This document shows, piece by piece, positions 1 to 6,967 of a stretch of DNA of 14,765 nt (positions are counted from its first letter, which is position 1; the number at the start of each line of letters is the position of its first letter). The translations under genes were made by a program, and so were the position numbers. The notes beneath the pieces were generated by a model. It worked only from the letters and a program-made list of their open reading frames with translations. It was not told where the DNA came from and made no database searches. The stretch is from NCBI GenBank assembly GCA_002405475.1, contig DHLX01000010.1, positions 1 to 14,765 of the forward strand, written 5' to 3'. This stretch comes from Burkholderiales bacterium UBA4657 (GTDB taxonomy: Bacteria; Pseudomonadota; Gammaproteobacteria; Burkholderiales; Burkholderiaceae_E).

Positions 1-36
1 ATGCAACAAGCCGATTACTCAGCAGAGGCGGCATTG

Positions 37-140
37 TCCGGGTTACCCAGCGTGTGCGATGCACCTGTGGACAACAGGGCTCCAGCGCCAGTTCAAGGCG
101 CGCCCCGTTGTCCACAGGCCAGCACGCTGGATAACCCGGA
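37..140. repeat. Long imperfect palindrome with inverted DnaA-box-like 9-mers
   Basis: Outer arms 37-54 and 123-140 are reverse complements at 17 of 18 positions. Inner arms 64-80 and 102-118 match at 16 of 17. A small inner stem pairs 85-89 with 97-101 around a 7-base loop. Unpaired bases at 55-63 against 119-122, and at 81-84, separate the stems. The inner arms contain TGTGGACAA (66-74) and TTGTCCACA (108-116). These are inverted copies of a 9-mer one base from the DnaA-box consensus TTATCCACA. The right outer arm also contains TTATCCAGC read on the minus strand (127-135). The pairing is seen directly; a role in replication initiation or DnaA binding is inference. Confidence 0.6.
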
Positions 141-173
141 TGTTATGATCTGCACGTAACCTTTTTTTAACCC

Positions 174-192
174 AAAAAAGTGTACGTCACTT
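174..192 (-). terminator. Weak intrinsic terminator candidate after abiEii
   Basis: Read on the minus strand, about 24 bases past the AbiEii stop codon, AAGTG (192-188) pairs with CACTT (182-178) across a 5-base loop. A T run (179-174) follows. The stem has only five pairs with few G-C, so termination may be inefficient. Flanking CCC/GGG could extend the stem around unpaired A residues. Confidence 0.3.
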
Positions 193-215
193 GGGGGCTA
201 CTTCATGCCGTGTTG

Positions 216-1244
216 TCAGTCTCGCCGAGCCAGACGATTAATCTCGTCTTGAATCACCGCGCAGCTCGCCATGACTGTTTCATAGGTGGGCTGTTCAAAA
301 GCCAGCAGTCCATCTTCCAGCATGGCTGCGTAGTCCTTCTCCAGTGCGTCCAGTGACGCCCCATGCGGGATCAACCGGAGATCCCCCGAGGTCGCCTGGA
401 AATAATCGACCTTGCCGCCGTCGACATCTTTCTCGGCAAAGAACATGGACTTGTGTTCAGCCACCTGCCGTGCCAGCTCGTGATCGCTGGCCGCTGAAGC
501 GAAGTGCGTCGTTTTGGCCAAAGCGGCGAGGTCATACCAGTGGCGTGAATAGCGATCCCCTCGCAGCCGCCCTTGCAGGCAGTACACGTGAGCCGCCGTC
601 GCCTTCTCCCAAAAGGTACGCTCTGCCGCCATTACCAAGGGCTGCGCTGTCGGAAATCTCACCCCTTCAATGAGCGGGGCGATGTCGCAGGCCACGTGAT
701 GTCGCTGATGGGGTTCGCCGGTGGCTCGCGCACCAAACTCCAACTGGATCGTGGCTGCGGCGTAACCTGTTCCCTTCCTGGTCGCCGGATAAGTGATGAT
801 GAGCTTGTCACTGTCTTTGCCGGCCAGGCTCAGCTCGGCTTCCAGCCCGCTGGCCACCAACGCCTGCTCGATGACGGGTTTGACAGTTTGCTCGATCCAT
901 TGCGGCAAGCGGCTGCGTACCGCACTGGTGATCTTTTTCTCCTGACTTGCTGACGCCGGGATGGGATTGCCATCGCGCAAAAGATCCGGCACCAGTTCGC
1001 GGATGTCGTAAGTCAGATCGATGTCTTCAGAGAAGCGGTCAATGACCTTGTATACCTTGGACAGCGATGTGCCGCCCTTGAAGGTCAGTGTGTCGCCCAG
1101 CGGCGAGTCGTAAATTGCACACAAAGCCCAGACGACCCAGATGTCTTTTTCCAGCAGGTGTGCTGGCCTGCCACTCCGACCTGCGGCCACCTCAAGGGCT
1201 TCGGACTGGTCAGCGGAACTGAGTTCAAACCAGGATTCAGGCAT
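216..1244 (-). CDS. abiEii: AbiEii/AbiGii-family nucleotidyltransferase toxin (type IV toxin-antitoxin)
   Basis: This 342-residue protein belongs to the AbiEii/DUF1814 branch of the polymerase-beta-like nucleotidyltransferases. These act as the toxin of abortive-infection toxin-antitoxin pairs and are thought to transfer nucleotides to cellular targets such as tRNA. The catalytic signature is visible: GGTSLSK at residues 57-63, then S72-E-D-I-D-L77 with the probable metal-binding aspartates D74 and D76. A later E208-R-T-F-W-E-K214 segment and R234-H-W-Y-D-L239 match the family's downstream conserved region. No signal peptide or membrane segment is seen, so it should be cytoplasmic. Its ATG (1244-1242) overlaps the end of the antitoxin gene by 8 bases, implying translational coupling. 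The family call is secure; phage defence is inferred, and the target is unknown. Confidence 0.88.
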   Translation of the reverse strand: MPESWFELSSADQSEALEVAAGRSGRPAHLLEKDIWVVWALCAIYDSPLGDTLTFKGGTSLSKVYKVIDRFSEDIDLTYDIRELVPDLLRDGNPIPASASQEKKITSAVRSRLPQWIEQTVKPVIEQALVASGLEAELSLAGKDSDKLIITYPATRKGTGYAAATIQLEFGARATGEPHQRHHVACDIAPLIEGVRFPTAQPLVMAAERTFWEKATAAHVYCLQGRLRGDRYSRHWYDLAALAKTTHFASAASDHELARQVAEHKSMFFAEKDVDGGKVDYFQATSGDLRLIPHGASLDALEKDYAAMLEDGLLAFEQPTYETVMASCAVIQDEINRLARRD

Positions 1245-1833
1245 GTTCGCTGACCTCGCTCACCGCGCGCGCCATCCAACTGGGCAGGACGGCTCGGGCA
1301 GAGCGCATCGCTGACCATTCCGCCGGCGGTAGCTTGGTGTGAAGCATCTTCAGAGCCGAGGATGCTTGCTCCGGCCCTAGCCAGGAAAGGGCACGGATCG
1401 CCATGCCGGCCGGCCGCGCACCCAGAACCAGCTGCCACCGATTGCCATGCTTGAGTTCAACGGTTCGGTTGCCGAGCTGCAATTTGCGTGAGCGCCCTGA
1501 GGTCAGGAATACCTCACGGGTCGGCACCTGGGTGGTCAAACCCAGTGCGTTGGCTTCGGTGGCTCCGTTGGCAACGATCACCTCGCCGCTGGCCGACTCG
1601 ATAGCCTTGACCACGGCTTCGGTCGAGGGGGGGCGCGCACCAAATCGGCTGATCACCGGTGCGGCGTATGCTCCTCGCCCAACGCGCATCAGCTTGCCTT
1701 CGCGTGTCAAACGGGTAAGGGTCTGATCCACCGCAGCTCTGGAGGCCAGATGCAGGAACTCTTTGGCCGACAGCAAGCCGCCTTCGGGCAAGGCTTGTGC
1801 AGCAGACAAGATCGTTTCAGCAAGATGGCTCAT
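1237..1833 (-). CDS. abiEi: AbiEi-family antitoxin / winged-helix transcriptional regulator (DUF6088-like)
   Basis: This 198-residue protein is the expected partner of the AbiEii toxin. Residues about 15-58 look like an N-terminal winged helix-turn-helix, with a helical pair around LSAKEFLHLASRAAVDQ and a basic wing ending in VGRGAYAAP. The remainder (about 65-198) fits the AbiEi C-terminal antitoxin domain. In studied AbiE systems the antitoxin represses its own operon by binding inverted repeats and does not form a stable complex with the toxin, which defines type IV. Consistent with this, a perfect 12-bp inverted repeat lies just upstream. The ATG at 1833 is supported by GGAG (1844-1841) seven bases before it. 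The last eight bases overlap the toxin start. The family call rests on domain layout and pairing, since AbiEi sequences are divergent. Confidence 0.85.
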   Translation of the reverse strand: MSHLAETILSAAQALPEGGLLSAKEFLHLASRAAVDQTLTRLTREGKLMRVGRGAYAAPVISRFGARPPSTEAVVKAIESASGEVIVANGATEANALGLTTQVPTREVFLTSGRSRKLQLGNRTVELKHGNRWQLVLGARPAGMAIRALSWLGPEQASSALKMLHTKLPPAEWSAMRSARAVLPSWMARAVSEVSEHA

Positions 1834-1845
1834 GGTCAGACTCCG

Positions 1846-1877
1846 TTTGTCAGAAGTGTATATCTACTTCTGACAAA
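1846..1877 (-). promoter_or_regulatory. AbiEi operator: perfect 12-bp inverted repeat over the abiE promoter
   Basis: TTTGTCAGAAGT (1846-1857) and its exact reverse complement (1866-1877) flank an 8-base spacer. On the minus strand a plausible promoter overlaps them: -35 TTTGCA (1884-1879), a 16-base gap, and -10 TATACA (1862-1857), each matching 4 of 6 consensus bases. One arm sits between the -35 and -10 boxes; the other covers the likely start of transcription near 1850. A bound AbiEi would therefore block polymerase. The repeat is directly visible; autorepression is inferred from characterised AbiE systems. Confidence 0.75.
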
Positions 1878-2170
1878 CTGCAAACAACAGATGGGTGAAT
1901 GGCGGTGCTGGCCAAGGCCGAAATCACAGATTGCTTACCGATGCCAAAAAACAACCGCTCGATCAATCAACGCGCAAGCCATTGATTTACATAGGTCGCA
2001 GGTGTGATGCCTGCGGACTTCGGGCGGTTTTGAGGCGGACAGAAAAGAGAGAGGAATGGCCCGGAGAGAGCGCCAAGTGGCTAGAGGTGGGCAGCAGGCC
2101 TGACTGTCGAAGTCCGCAAACCTACTCAGCGTTCCGCGCGTGTTCGCGGGGTCTGGCGGGAGCACATAAG
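1878..2170. other. Non-coding gap between abiE promoter and tRNA-Phe terminator
   Basis: No open frame here resembles a known protein. The stretch holds an 11-bp perfect inverted repeat (2012-2022 and 2108-2118). It also holds a competing local hairpin: 1997-2002 pairs with 2010-2015, sharing bases with the left arm of the longer repeat. Another short CCGCG/CGCGG stem lies near 2133-2148. It could be a structured RNA, a remnant of a small mobile element, or plain spacer. Confidence 0.4.
2012..2118. repeat. 11-bp perfect inverted repeat bounding a ~107-bp segment
   Basis: TGCGGACTTCG at 2012-2022 is exactly reverse-complemented at 2108-2118, enclosing 85 bases of purine-rich sequence. It could be the closing stem of a structured RNA or the ends of a miniature element. 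No target-site duplication is obvious, and no transposase is nearby. Confidence 0.45.
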
Positions 2171-2200
2171 AAAAAACGCCCAACTGAGAACAGTTGGGCG
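2171..2200 (-). terminator. Intrinsic terminator of tRNA-Phe
   Basis: On the minus strand, eight bases past the tRNA CCA end, a perfect 10-bp stem (2200-2191 with 2186-2177) closes on a 4-base loop. It is followed by six T (2176-2171). This is a strong rho-independent terminator. It separates the tRNA from the AbiE region and shows that the tRNA's downstream flank is intact. Confidence 0.9.
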
Positions 2201-2208
2201 CTGAATTT

Positions 2209-2284
<76 letters not shown>

Positions 2285-2310
2285 ACGAGAGACACTCTGG
2301 AAGACGCAAG

Positions 2311-2316
2311 ATTATA
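2311..2316 (-). promoter_or_regulatory. -10 box of the tRNA-Phe promoter
   Basis: A perfect TATAAT reads on the minus strand at 2316-2311, about 27 bases upstream of the mature tRNA 5' end. This puts the transcript start near 2304. A GC-containing discriminator (CTTGCG) follows, as is usual for stable-RNA promoters. No good -35 box stands at 16-18 bases; the best spacing gives GCCGAA. Confidence 0.6.
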
Positions 2317-2371
2317 CACGTTTGGCCGGTGGCTTCGGCTGACCTTAGGCTTTTCAGGCACAATAACAAGC

Positions 2372-3553
2372 ATGAAATCGTATGATGCGGACGTAATCGT
2401 GGCCGGACGCGGTCTGGTCGGCGTCGCGGCGGCCCTGGGTTTGGCGCAGCAAGGGCTGCGGGTGTTGAATATTGCACCAGCCGTTCCGGCTTCGGCCGAG
2501 GTCGAGACCACGCCCTGGGATCGCCGGGTCTATGCCTTGTCTGCTGCTACGCTGGAGCTTTTGCAGCGTTTACGGGTGCGCCCTTTGCTGCAACCCAACC
2601 GGGTCGCGCCGGTGCGCGCCATGGAGATTAGCGGTGACCAGGGCGGGCGTCTGACTTTATCGGCTTATGAGGCCGGGCTGGAACAGTTGGCCTCGATAGT
2701 TGAAGCACGACATTTGCAGCAGGTGCTGGACTCTGGCTGCCAGATGTTTCCGGGCTTGCATAGTGTGGTGGGGCGACCCAGCGTTTGTCAGGATGACGGG
2801 TCGCGAGTGAGGCTCACCACGGAAGAGGGCATGACGTATCAGGCGCGTCTGGTCATCGCCGCCGATGGCGCCAACTCGCCCTTGCGCACTAGCCTCGGCA
2901 TGACCGCGAAAACTCATGACTATGCCCAGCGCGGCGTGGTGACGCATTTCGTTACGCAACGACCCCATCAGGGCACGGCGTTTCAGTGGTTTTTGCCCCA
3001 GGGTATTCTGGCGCTTCTGCCCATGCCCGAGCCTGACCTGGTGTCCATGGTCTATTCTCTGGCTGAGGACGAGGCGCAAACCTTGATGGCGGCTGACCCG
3101 GGCGAGTTGTCGGCTCAAGTCACTCGACTGAGTCAAAATCGATTGGGAACGCTGCAAGCTACCGATGCACCTTTGGCTTTTCCCCTGCGCTATTTAAGCA
3201 GTGACCGTTTGATCGCTCCGCGTGTGGCTTTTGTCGGCGATGCCGCCCATCTGATGCATCCGCTCGCTGGTCAAGGTTTAAACGCCGGCTTGGGCGATGT
3301 GGCCGCATTACTTGCTATAGTGTCATCAGCGCAGACGTTGGGTCGTGATATAGGCTCGACTCAGCTGCTAAGAGCTTATGAGCGCAGCCGTGCCGAGTCA
3401 TTGTGCCTCATGCTGAAAACGACAGACACACTACAACGTCTGTTTGCCCAGCCGGCGGCACCGTGGAAGCGGTTACGTAACTGGGGCATGAATGCGGTTA
3501 ACCGCTTGCCCGTGGTAAAGAAAACCTTGGTGGCATATGCCAGTGGGTCTTGA
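2372..3553 (+). CDS. UbiH/UbiF/VisC/COQ6-family FAD-dependent monooxygenase (ubiquinone ring hydroxylase)
   Basis: This 393-residue flavoprotein is of the usual length for class A monooxygenases that hydroxylate the aromatic ring during ubiquinone synthesis. The Rossmann dinucleotide motif is G12-R-G-L-V-G17. The WDRRVYALS segment (49-57) is typical of UbiH-like proteins. The ADG motif is at about 164-166. The GD motif with following FAD ribityl contacts is V288-G-D-A-A-H-L-M-H-P, then GQGLNAGLGD. Members hydroxylate C1, C5 or C6; sequence alone does not say which, so UbiH, UbiI and UbiL-type roles are all open. The ATG at 2372 lacks a strong ribosome site but is the natural N-terminus before the Rossmann strand. 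It shares a 15-base gap with dsbC, suggesting co-transcription. Confidence 0.88.
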   Translation: MKSYDADVIVAGRGLVGVAAALGLAQQGLRVLNIAPAVPASAEVETTPWDRRVYALSAATLELLQRLRVRPLLQPNRVAPVRAMEISGDQGGRLTLSAYEAGLEQLASIVEARHLQQVLDSGCQMFPGLHSVVGRPSVCQDDGSRVRLTTEEGMTYQARLVIAADGANSPLRTSLGMTAKTHDYAQRGVVTHFVTQRPHQGTAFQWFLPQGILALLPMPEPDLVSMVYSLAEDEAQTLMAADPGELSAQVTRLSQNRLGTLQATDAPLAFPLRYLSSDRLIAPRVAFVGDAAHLMHPLAGQGLNAGLGDVAALLAIVSSAQTLGRDIGSTQLLRAYERSRAESLCLMLKTTDTLQRLFAQPAAPWKRLRNWGMNAVNRLPVVKKTLVAYASGS

Positions 3554-3568
3554 GGAAAGGTAAACGAA

Positions 3569-4309
3569 ATGAAACTATTGGCAGTGGTCTTTGCCGTGTT
3601 GTTAACCCTGACAGGCAACGCCTGGGCGCAAAAAAAGGACAAGGATGCACCGCCCGCGAGTATTATGCAAGGCTTGAAAAACCGTATTGGCATGGATGCT
3701 CCGATAGCCAATATCCGGCGTAGCCCCCTGCCCGGGCTATGGGAGTTTTCGATTAATGGCGATGTTTTGTATACCGATGTCAACGGTCGTTATCTGTTCC
3801 AGGGTAACCTCATTGACCTGAATACCCGTGAAAATCTGACCGAGGCACGCAGCCAGGAAATCAATAAAGTTGATTTTTCCAAACTGCCGTTTGAGTTGGC
3901 GCTAAAAACCGTGCGCGGCAATGGCCAGCGCGTATTTGCCATGTTTGCTGACCCGAATTGCGGCTTTTGCAAAAAAATTGAAAAAGATATCGAAAGCCTG
4001 ACCGATGTCACGATCTATACCTTTTTTATCCCCATCTTGTCGGAAGATTCGCATTTGAAGTCGCGCCAGATCTGGTGTGCCGCTGACAAACAAGTGGCCT
4101 GGGATGATTGGATGCTGCGCGATAAAGCGCCGACCGGTGAAGGCAATTGCGCACACCCAATCGACCGTATCATGACGCTGGGACGGCAATTGCGCATCAA
4201 CGGTACGCCTACCCTGTTTTTCCCTGATGGCCGTCGCATTCCCGGAGCCATCCCGCTGGAGCAGGTCGAAGCCCTGTTGAACGAAACCAGTCGGCTGGTG
4301 AAAAAATAA
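3569..4309 (+). CDS. dsbC: Thiol:disulfide interchange protein DsbC
   Basis: This 246-residue periplasmic disulfide isomerase corrects wrong disulfide bonds and is normally kept reduced by DsbD. A signal peptide is clear (residues 1-20, ending AWA). The N-terminal dimerisation domain follows (about 25-95), including ISGDVLYTD-like sequence at 61-70. The thioredoxin domain carries the active site C131-G-F-C134, a variant of the common CGYC, and the cis-proline loop G212-T-P-T215. C170 and C194 probably form the structural disulfide. AGGAAAGG lies about 8 bases before the ATG. The stop codon directly abuts the stop of the convergent SCO1 gene. A periplasmic thiol isomerase next to copper-centre assembly genes is suggestive, since CuA assembly needs reduced cysteines, but that link is inference. 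Confidence 0.94.
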   Translation: MKLLAVVFAVLLTLTGNAWAQKKDKDAPPASIMQGLKNRIGMDAPIANIRRSPLPGLWEFSINGDVLYTDVNGRYLFQGNLIDLNTRENLTEARSQEINKVDFSKLPFELALKTVRGNGQRVFAMFADPNCGFCKKIEKDIESLTDVTIYTFFIPILSEDSHLKSRQIWCAADKQVAWDDWMLRDKAPTGEGNCAHPIDRIMTLGRQLRINGTPTLFFPDGRRIPGAIPLEQVEALLNETSRLVKK

Positions 4310-4900
4310 TCAGCCCTTGAGCAGGGTTTTGACATCCGCGACCACTGAGTCCATCGGGGCGCGGTAGCGGATGAACAGGCGGATACGGCCAGTAGCATCA
4401 AAGGCATACATCCCCGAGAAATGATCGACGGTGTAGGAGCCGTTTGGCGTCGGTACTTTCTGATAAAACGCCTTGAAGTCCTTGGCCACGGCCGCTATTT
4501 GTTCGACACTGCCGGTCAAGCCGACAAAGCGCGGGTCGAAGGCGGGTACATATTGACCCAGCACCGTCTGTGTATCACGCTCGGGGTCAACGGTAATAAA
4601 TAACACCTGCACCCGGTCAGCGCCGCTGCCGAGTTTTTTCATGACCTCACTCAATTCGGCCAGCGTGGTCGGACAGACATCGGGGCACTGGGTGAAGCCA
4701 AAAAAAATTAACACCACCTTGCCTTGATAGTCACTCAGGCTGCGCGTCTTGCCGGTGTGGTCTGTCAAAGTAAAGTTTTTACCAAAGTCGGCACCGGTGA
4801 TATCGGTGTTCTGAAATGTCGGGGTCGAGGGCGTGCAGCCCGACAGTGCCAGTGCGGCGCAGACGGCGGAAATTTTGAGCAGAGCCTGACGACGTAACAT
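4310..4900 (-). CDS. SCO1/SenC/PrrC-family copper chaperone lipoprotein
   Basis: This 196-residue protein is a Sco-type thioredoxin-fold copper protein that prepares the CuA site of cytochrome oxidase subunit II. The N-terminus is a lipoprotein signal with lipobox L19-S-G-C22, so it should be membrane-anchored and face the periplasm. The copper and redox motif C72-P-D-V-C76 and the distal ligand H160 (in TVDHFSGMYAFD) are all present, so it looks functional. It is the last gene of the minus-strand assembly unit, starting 9 bases after ctaB ends. Its stop (4312-4310) touches the dsbC stop with no intergenic base, and no terminator separates the two. Confidence 0.93.
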   Translation of the reverse strand: MLRRQALLKISAVCAALALSGCTPSTPTFQNTDITGADFGKNFTLTDHTGKTRSLSDYQGKVVLIFFGFTQCPDVCPTTLAELSEVMKKLGSGADRVQVLFITVDPERDTQTVLGQYVPAFDPRFVGLTGSVEQIAAVAKDFKAFYQKVPTPNGSYTVDHFSGMYAFDATGRIRLFIRYRAPMDSVVADVKTLLKG

Positions 4901-4909
4901 AGTGAGGTT

Positions 4910-5815
4910 TTACAGGTAATGGTCGAGCAGCAAGGCGGCAAAGAGTGCTGCCAGATAGATGATTGAAAAGCGGAAGGTCTTGCGTGCCAGTGCGTCGCTA
5001 TAATGTTTCCAGATGCGCCAGGCGTGCCATAAAAACCAGGCACCCAGCACCAGTGCCGCCAGCAGATAGAGCCAGCCACTCATGCGTATGGCAAATGGCA
5101 GCAACGTGGTGGCGACCAGAGCGATGGTGTACAAAAAAACTTGCAGGCGGGTGAACTCGGCGCCGTGGGTAATGGGCAGCATCGGCAGCCCCGATTCACG
5201 GAAGTCATCGGTCTTGTATAAGGCCAGCGCCCAAAAATGTGGCGGTGTCCACATGAAGATGATGAGCACCAGAACCCAGGCTTGCGCTGGAACGGCATTG
5301 GCTACTGCAGCCCAGCCTAGCGCCGGCGGCATGGCTCCGGACAGCCCGCCAATGACGATGTTTTGCGGTGTATTGGGTTTGAGCAGGACGGTATAAATCA
5401 GCGCATAGCCAATAAAAGTGGCCAAAGTCAGCCACATAGTCAGTGGGTTGACCCAGAAATAGAGCAGCACCATACCGGTGGCACCCACCAGTGCGGCAAA
5501 AGTCAGTACCTGGCGCCTTGACAGATCACCACGAGCCGTGGCGCGCCCCTGGGTCCGGCGCATGCGCGCATCAATTTCACTTTCAATCAGGCAGTTGACG
5601 GCAAACGCAGCTCCGGCCAGCAACCAGATGCCAGCCGTGGCGGGCAATACCACCTGCCAGGCCGGCAAACCGCCTTCGGTAGCCAGAAACATGCCTATCA
5701 CGGCGCAAAACACCGCCAGTTGGGTCACCCGTGGCTTGGTCAGCAGCCAGTACTGGCGCCATTTCGGCATGGGTACCAGGGCAGTGGGCGAGGACGGGGC
5801 GGACGGTGCAGACAT
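4910..5815 (-). CDS. ctaB: Protoheme IX farnesyltransferase (heme O synthase)
   Basis: This 301-residue polytopic membrane enzyme of the UbiA superfamily (CyoE/COX10) adds a farnesyl group to heme B, giving heme O. The first catalytic loop is N74-C-L-I-E-S-E-I-D82, followed by M85-R-R-T88. It has E where many family members have the first D. The second loop holds K146-P-N-T-P-Q-N. The conserved WTPPHFWALALYKTDDF (189-205) and GLPMLPITHG (209-218) follow. About nine hydrophobic segments are visible. The gene lies 31 bases after ctaA, which uses its product. The start at 5815 has no strong ribosome site; M16 (5770) is the only nearby alternative, directly before the conserved start of the domain. 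Confidence 0.95.
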   Translation of the reverse strand: MSAPSAPSSPTALVPMPKWRQYWLLTKPRVTQLAVFCAVIGMFLATEGGLPAWQVVLPATAGIWLLAGAAFAVNCLIESEIDARMRRTQGRATARGDLSRRQVLTFAALVGATGMVLLYFWVNPLTMWLTLATFIGYALIYTVLLKPNTPQNIVIGGLSGAMPPALGWAAVANAVPAQAWVLVLIIFMWTPPHFWALALYKTDDFRESGLPMLPITHGAEFTRLQVFLYTIALVATTLLPFAIRMSGWLYLLAALVLGAWFLWHAWRIWKHYSDALARKTFRFSIIYLAALFAALLLDHYL

Positions 5816-5846
5816 AGCGACATTATGCCGTGATTGGCCTGCCAGT

Positions 5847-6923
5847 TCAGGCGCGGCGCTGCAGGCGTGTGAGTACCGTGACCAGGGTCAGCAACAACAA
5901 GGCAGCGCCACCATTGTGCGCGACCGCCACTGCGAGTGGCAGGCCGAACACTACATTGGAAATGCCCAGGGCGACTTGCAGTACCAGCAGCAGCAATAGC
6001 CATAGTCCGAGTTTTTCAAATCCAGCGGTTTTCCATAAACGTAGTGCAAAAGCGATGACAACTACCACCACCACCAGCGCAAAAACCCGATGCGTAAAAT
6101 GAATAGCGGTCAAAGCCTCGAACGGAATCGGTGCTCCATCCTTGGTCATGCCCAGCTTGCGAATAATGTCAAAGGCATGATCAAAATTCATGGGTGGTAC
6201 CCATACCCCCTGACAGGTCGGAAAATCGGTACAGGCCAGAGCGGCATAATTGGTGCTGACCCAGCCACCCAGAACAATTTGTGACGCAATAATGAACAGG
6301 GTGAACCAGGCAAAAGTTATTAGACGTTTTGCCACGTCAGGTGCAGGCAGGACAACGGCAGGACGTGCCAGCAAGGCCAGCCACATCAACAAAGACAAGG
6401 TCAGCATACCGCCGATCAAATGAATCGTGACAATCGCCGGTTTCAGTAACAAGGTCACGGTCCAGGCGCCAAAGGCTCCTTGCAGGATCACTACTCCGAC
6501 TATGGTAGTGGCCAGCCAGGGCGAGGCTGGCCAGGTACGGCGCCCACGCCAGGCGGCAATGGCCAGGGCGATAATTAACGAGCCGAGTATAGCGGCCAGG
6601 TAACGATGCCCCATTTCTTTCCAGGCCTTGGCCATGGTCACCGGCCCGAACGGGTTGGCCGACTCGGCCGCCAGTATTTCGCTTTTGGCCGTGGCCGGTG
6701 TCAGGTCACCATAACAGCCCGGCCAGTCGGGACAGCCTAAGCCGGCATCGGTCAGGCGCACGAAGGCACCGACGACGACTACGACAAACGTCAGGGCTAC
6801 GGTCCAGGCCGCCAGTCTGGCATAGCGCGTCTGCTGCCGACCGACCCAGACCGCACCCAGCACCACGACTGCCAGGGCAATAGCCAGCGTAATCAAAGAC
6901 TCTATTGAGCTAAAACGTTCCAT
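5847..6923 (-). CDS. ctaA: Heme A synthase (COX15/CtaA)
   Basis: This 358-residue membrane protein oxidises the methyl group of heme O to a formyl group to make heme A. It shows two homologous halves, each with a cysteine pair in an extracytoplasmic loop (C64/C70 in GLGCPDWPGC and C231/C237 in CTDFPTC). Each half also has heme-ligand histidines: H106 in EMGHRYLA and H168 in the first, H275 and H278 in HFTHRVFA in the second. Eight transmembrane segments are evident. AAGGAA lies 9 bases before the ATG. A 44-base gap separates it from the upstream Sco-like gene, and it is probably in the same transcript. This double-cysteine form is typical of Proteobacteria and mitochondria. Confidence 0.95.
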   Translation of the reverse strand: MERFSSIESLITLAIALAVVVLGAVWVGRQQTRYARLAAWTVALTFVVVVVGAFVRLTDAGLGCPDWPGCYGDLTPATAKSEILAAESANPFGPVTMAKAWKEMGHRYLAAILGSLIIALAIAAWRGRRTWPASPWLATTIVGVVILQGAFGAWTVTLLLKPAIVTIHLIGGMLTLSLLMWLALLARPAVVLPAPDVAKRLITFAWFTLFIIASQIVLGGWVSTNYAALACTDFPTCQGVWVPPMNFDHAFDIIRKLGMTKDGAPIPFEALTAIHFTHRVFALVVVVVVIAFALRLWKTAGFEKLGLWLLLLLVLQVALGISNVVFGLPLAVAVAHNGGAALLLLTLVTVLTRLQRRA

Positions 6924-6967
6924 ACTTATTCCTTAAAATCCGGTTCCTCAATCAAGACCGCGCGGAA

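Larger units (their letters stand above)
1..215. other. Left-end intergenic region without a convincing gene
   Basis: No recognisable protein is encoded here. A 52-codon frame opens at base 1 and stops at 157-159, but it runs through the palindrome at 37-140 and its product resembles nothing I know. To the right of the palindrome lies a short AT-rich stretch (about 158-180) with a run of seven T and a run of six A, then the end of the AbiEii gene. I cannot tell which gene lies to the left of base 1. Confidence 0.5.

Noticed and set aside
1..159. Open frame of 52 codons from the first base
   Set aside because: It runs straight through both arms of the palindrome, matches no protein I recognise, and has no visible ribosome site because it starts at the edge. 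It could be the tail of a longer gene, but nothing supports that.
2077..2090. Possible att-like copy of the tRNA-Phe 3' end
   Set aside because: Only 11 of 14 bases match the tRNA end (2211-2224). It is too short and close to call an integration remnant, and no integrase is present.
1997..2118. Retron-type ncRNA flanked by inverted repeats
   Set aside because: Retrons need a neighbouring reverse transcriptase, and none is encoded in the window.
1935..2183. 82-codon minus-strand frame in the same gap
   Set aside because: It starts inside the tRNA terminator and has no recognisable domain or ribosome site.
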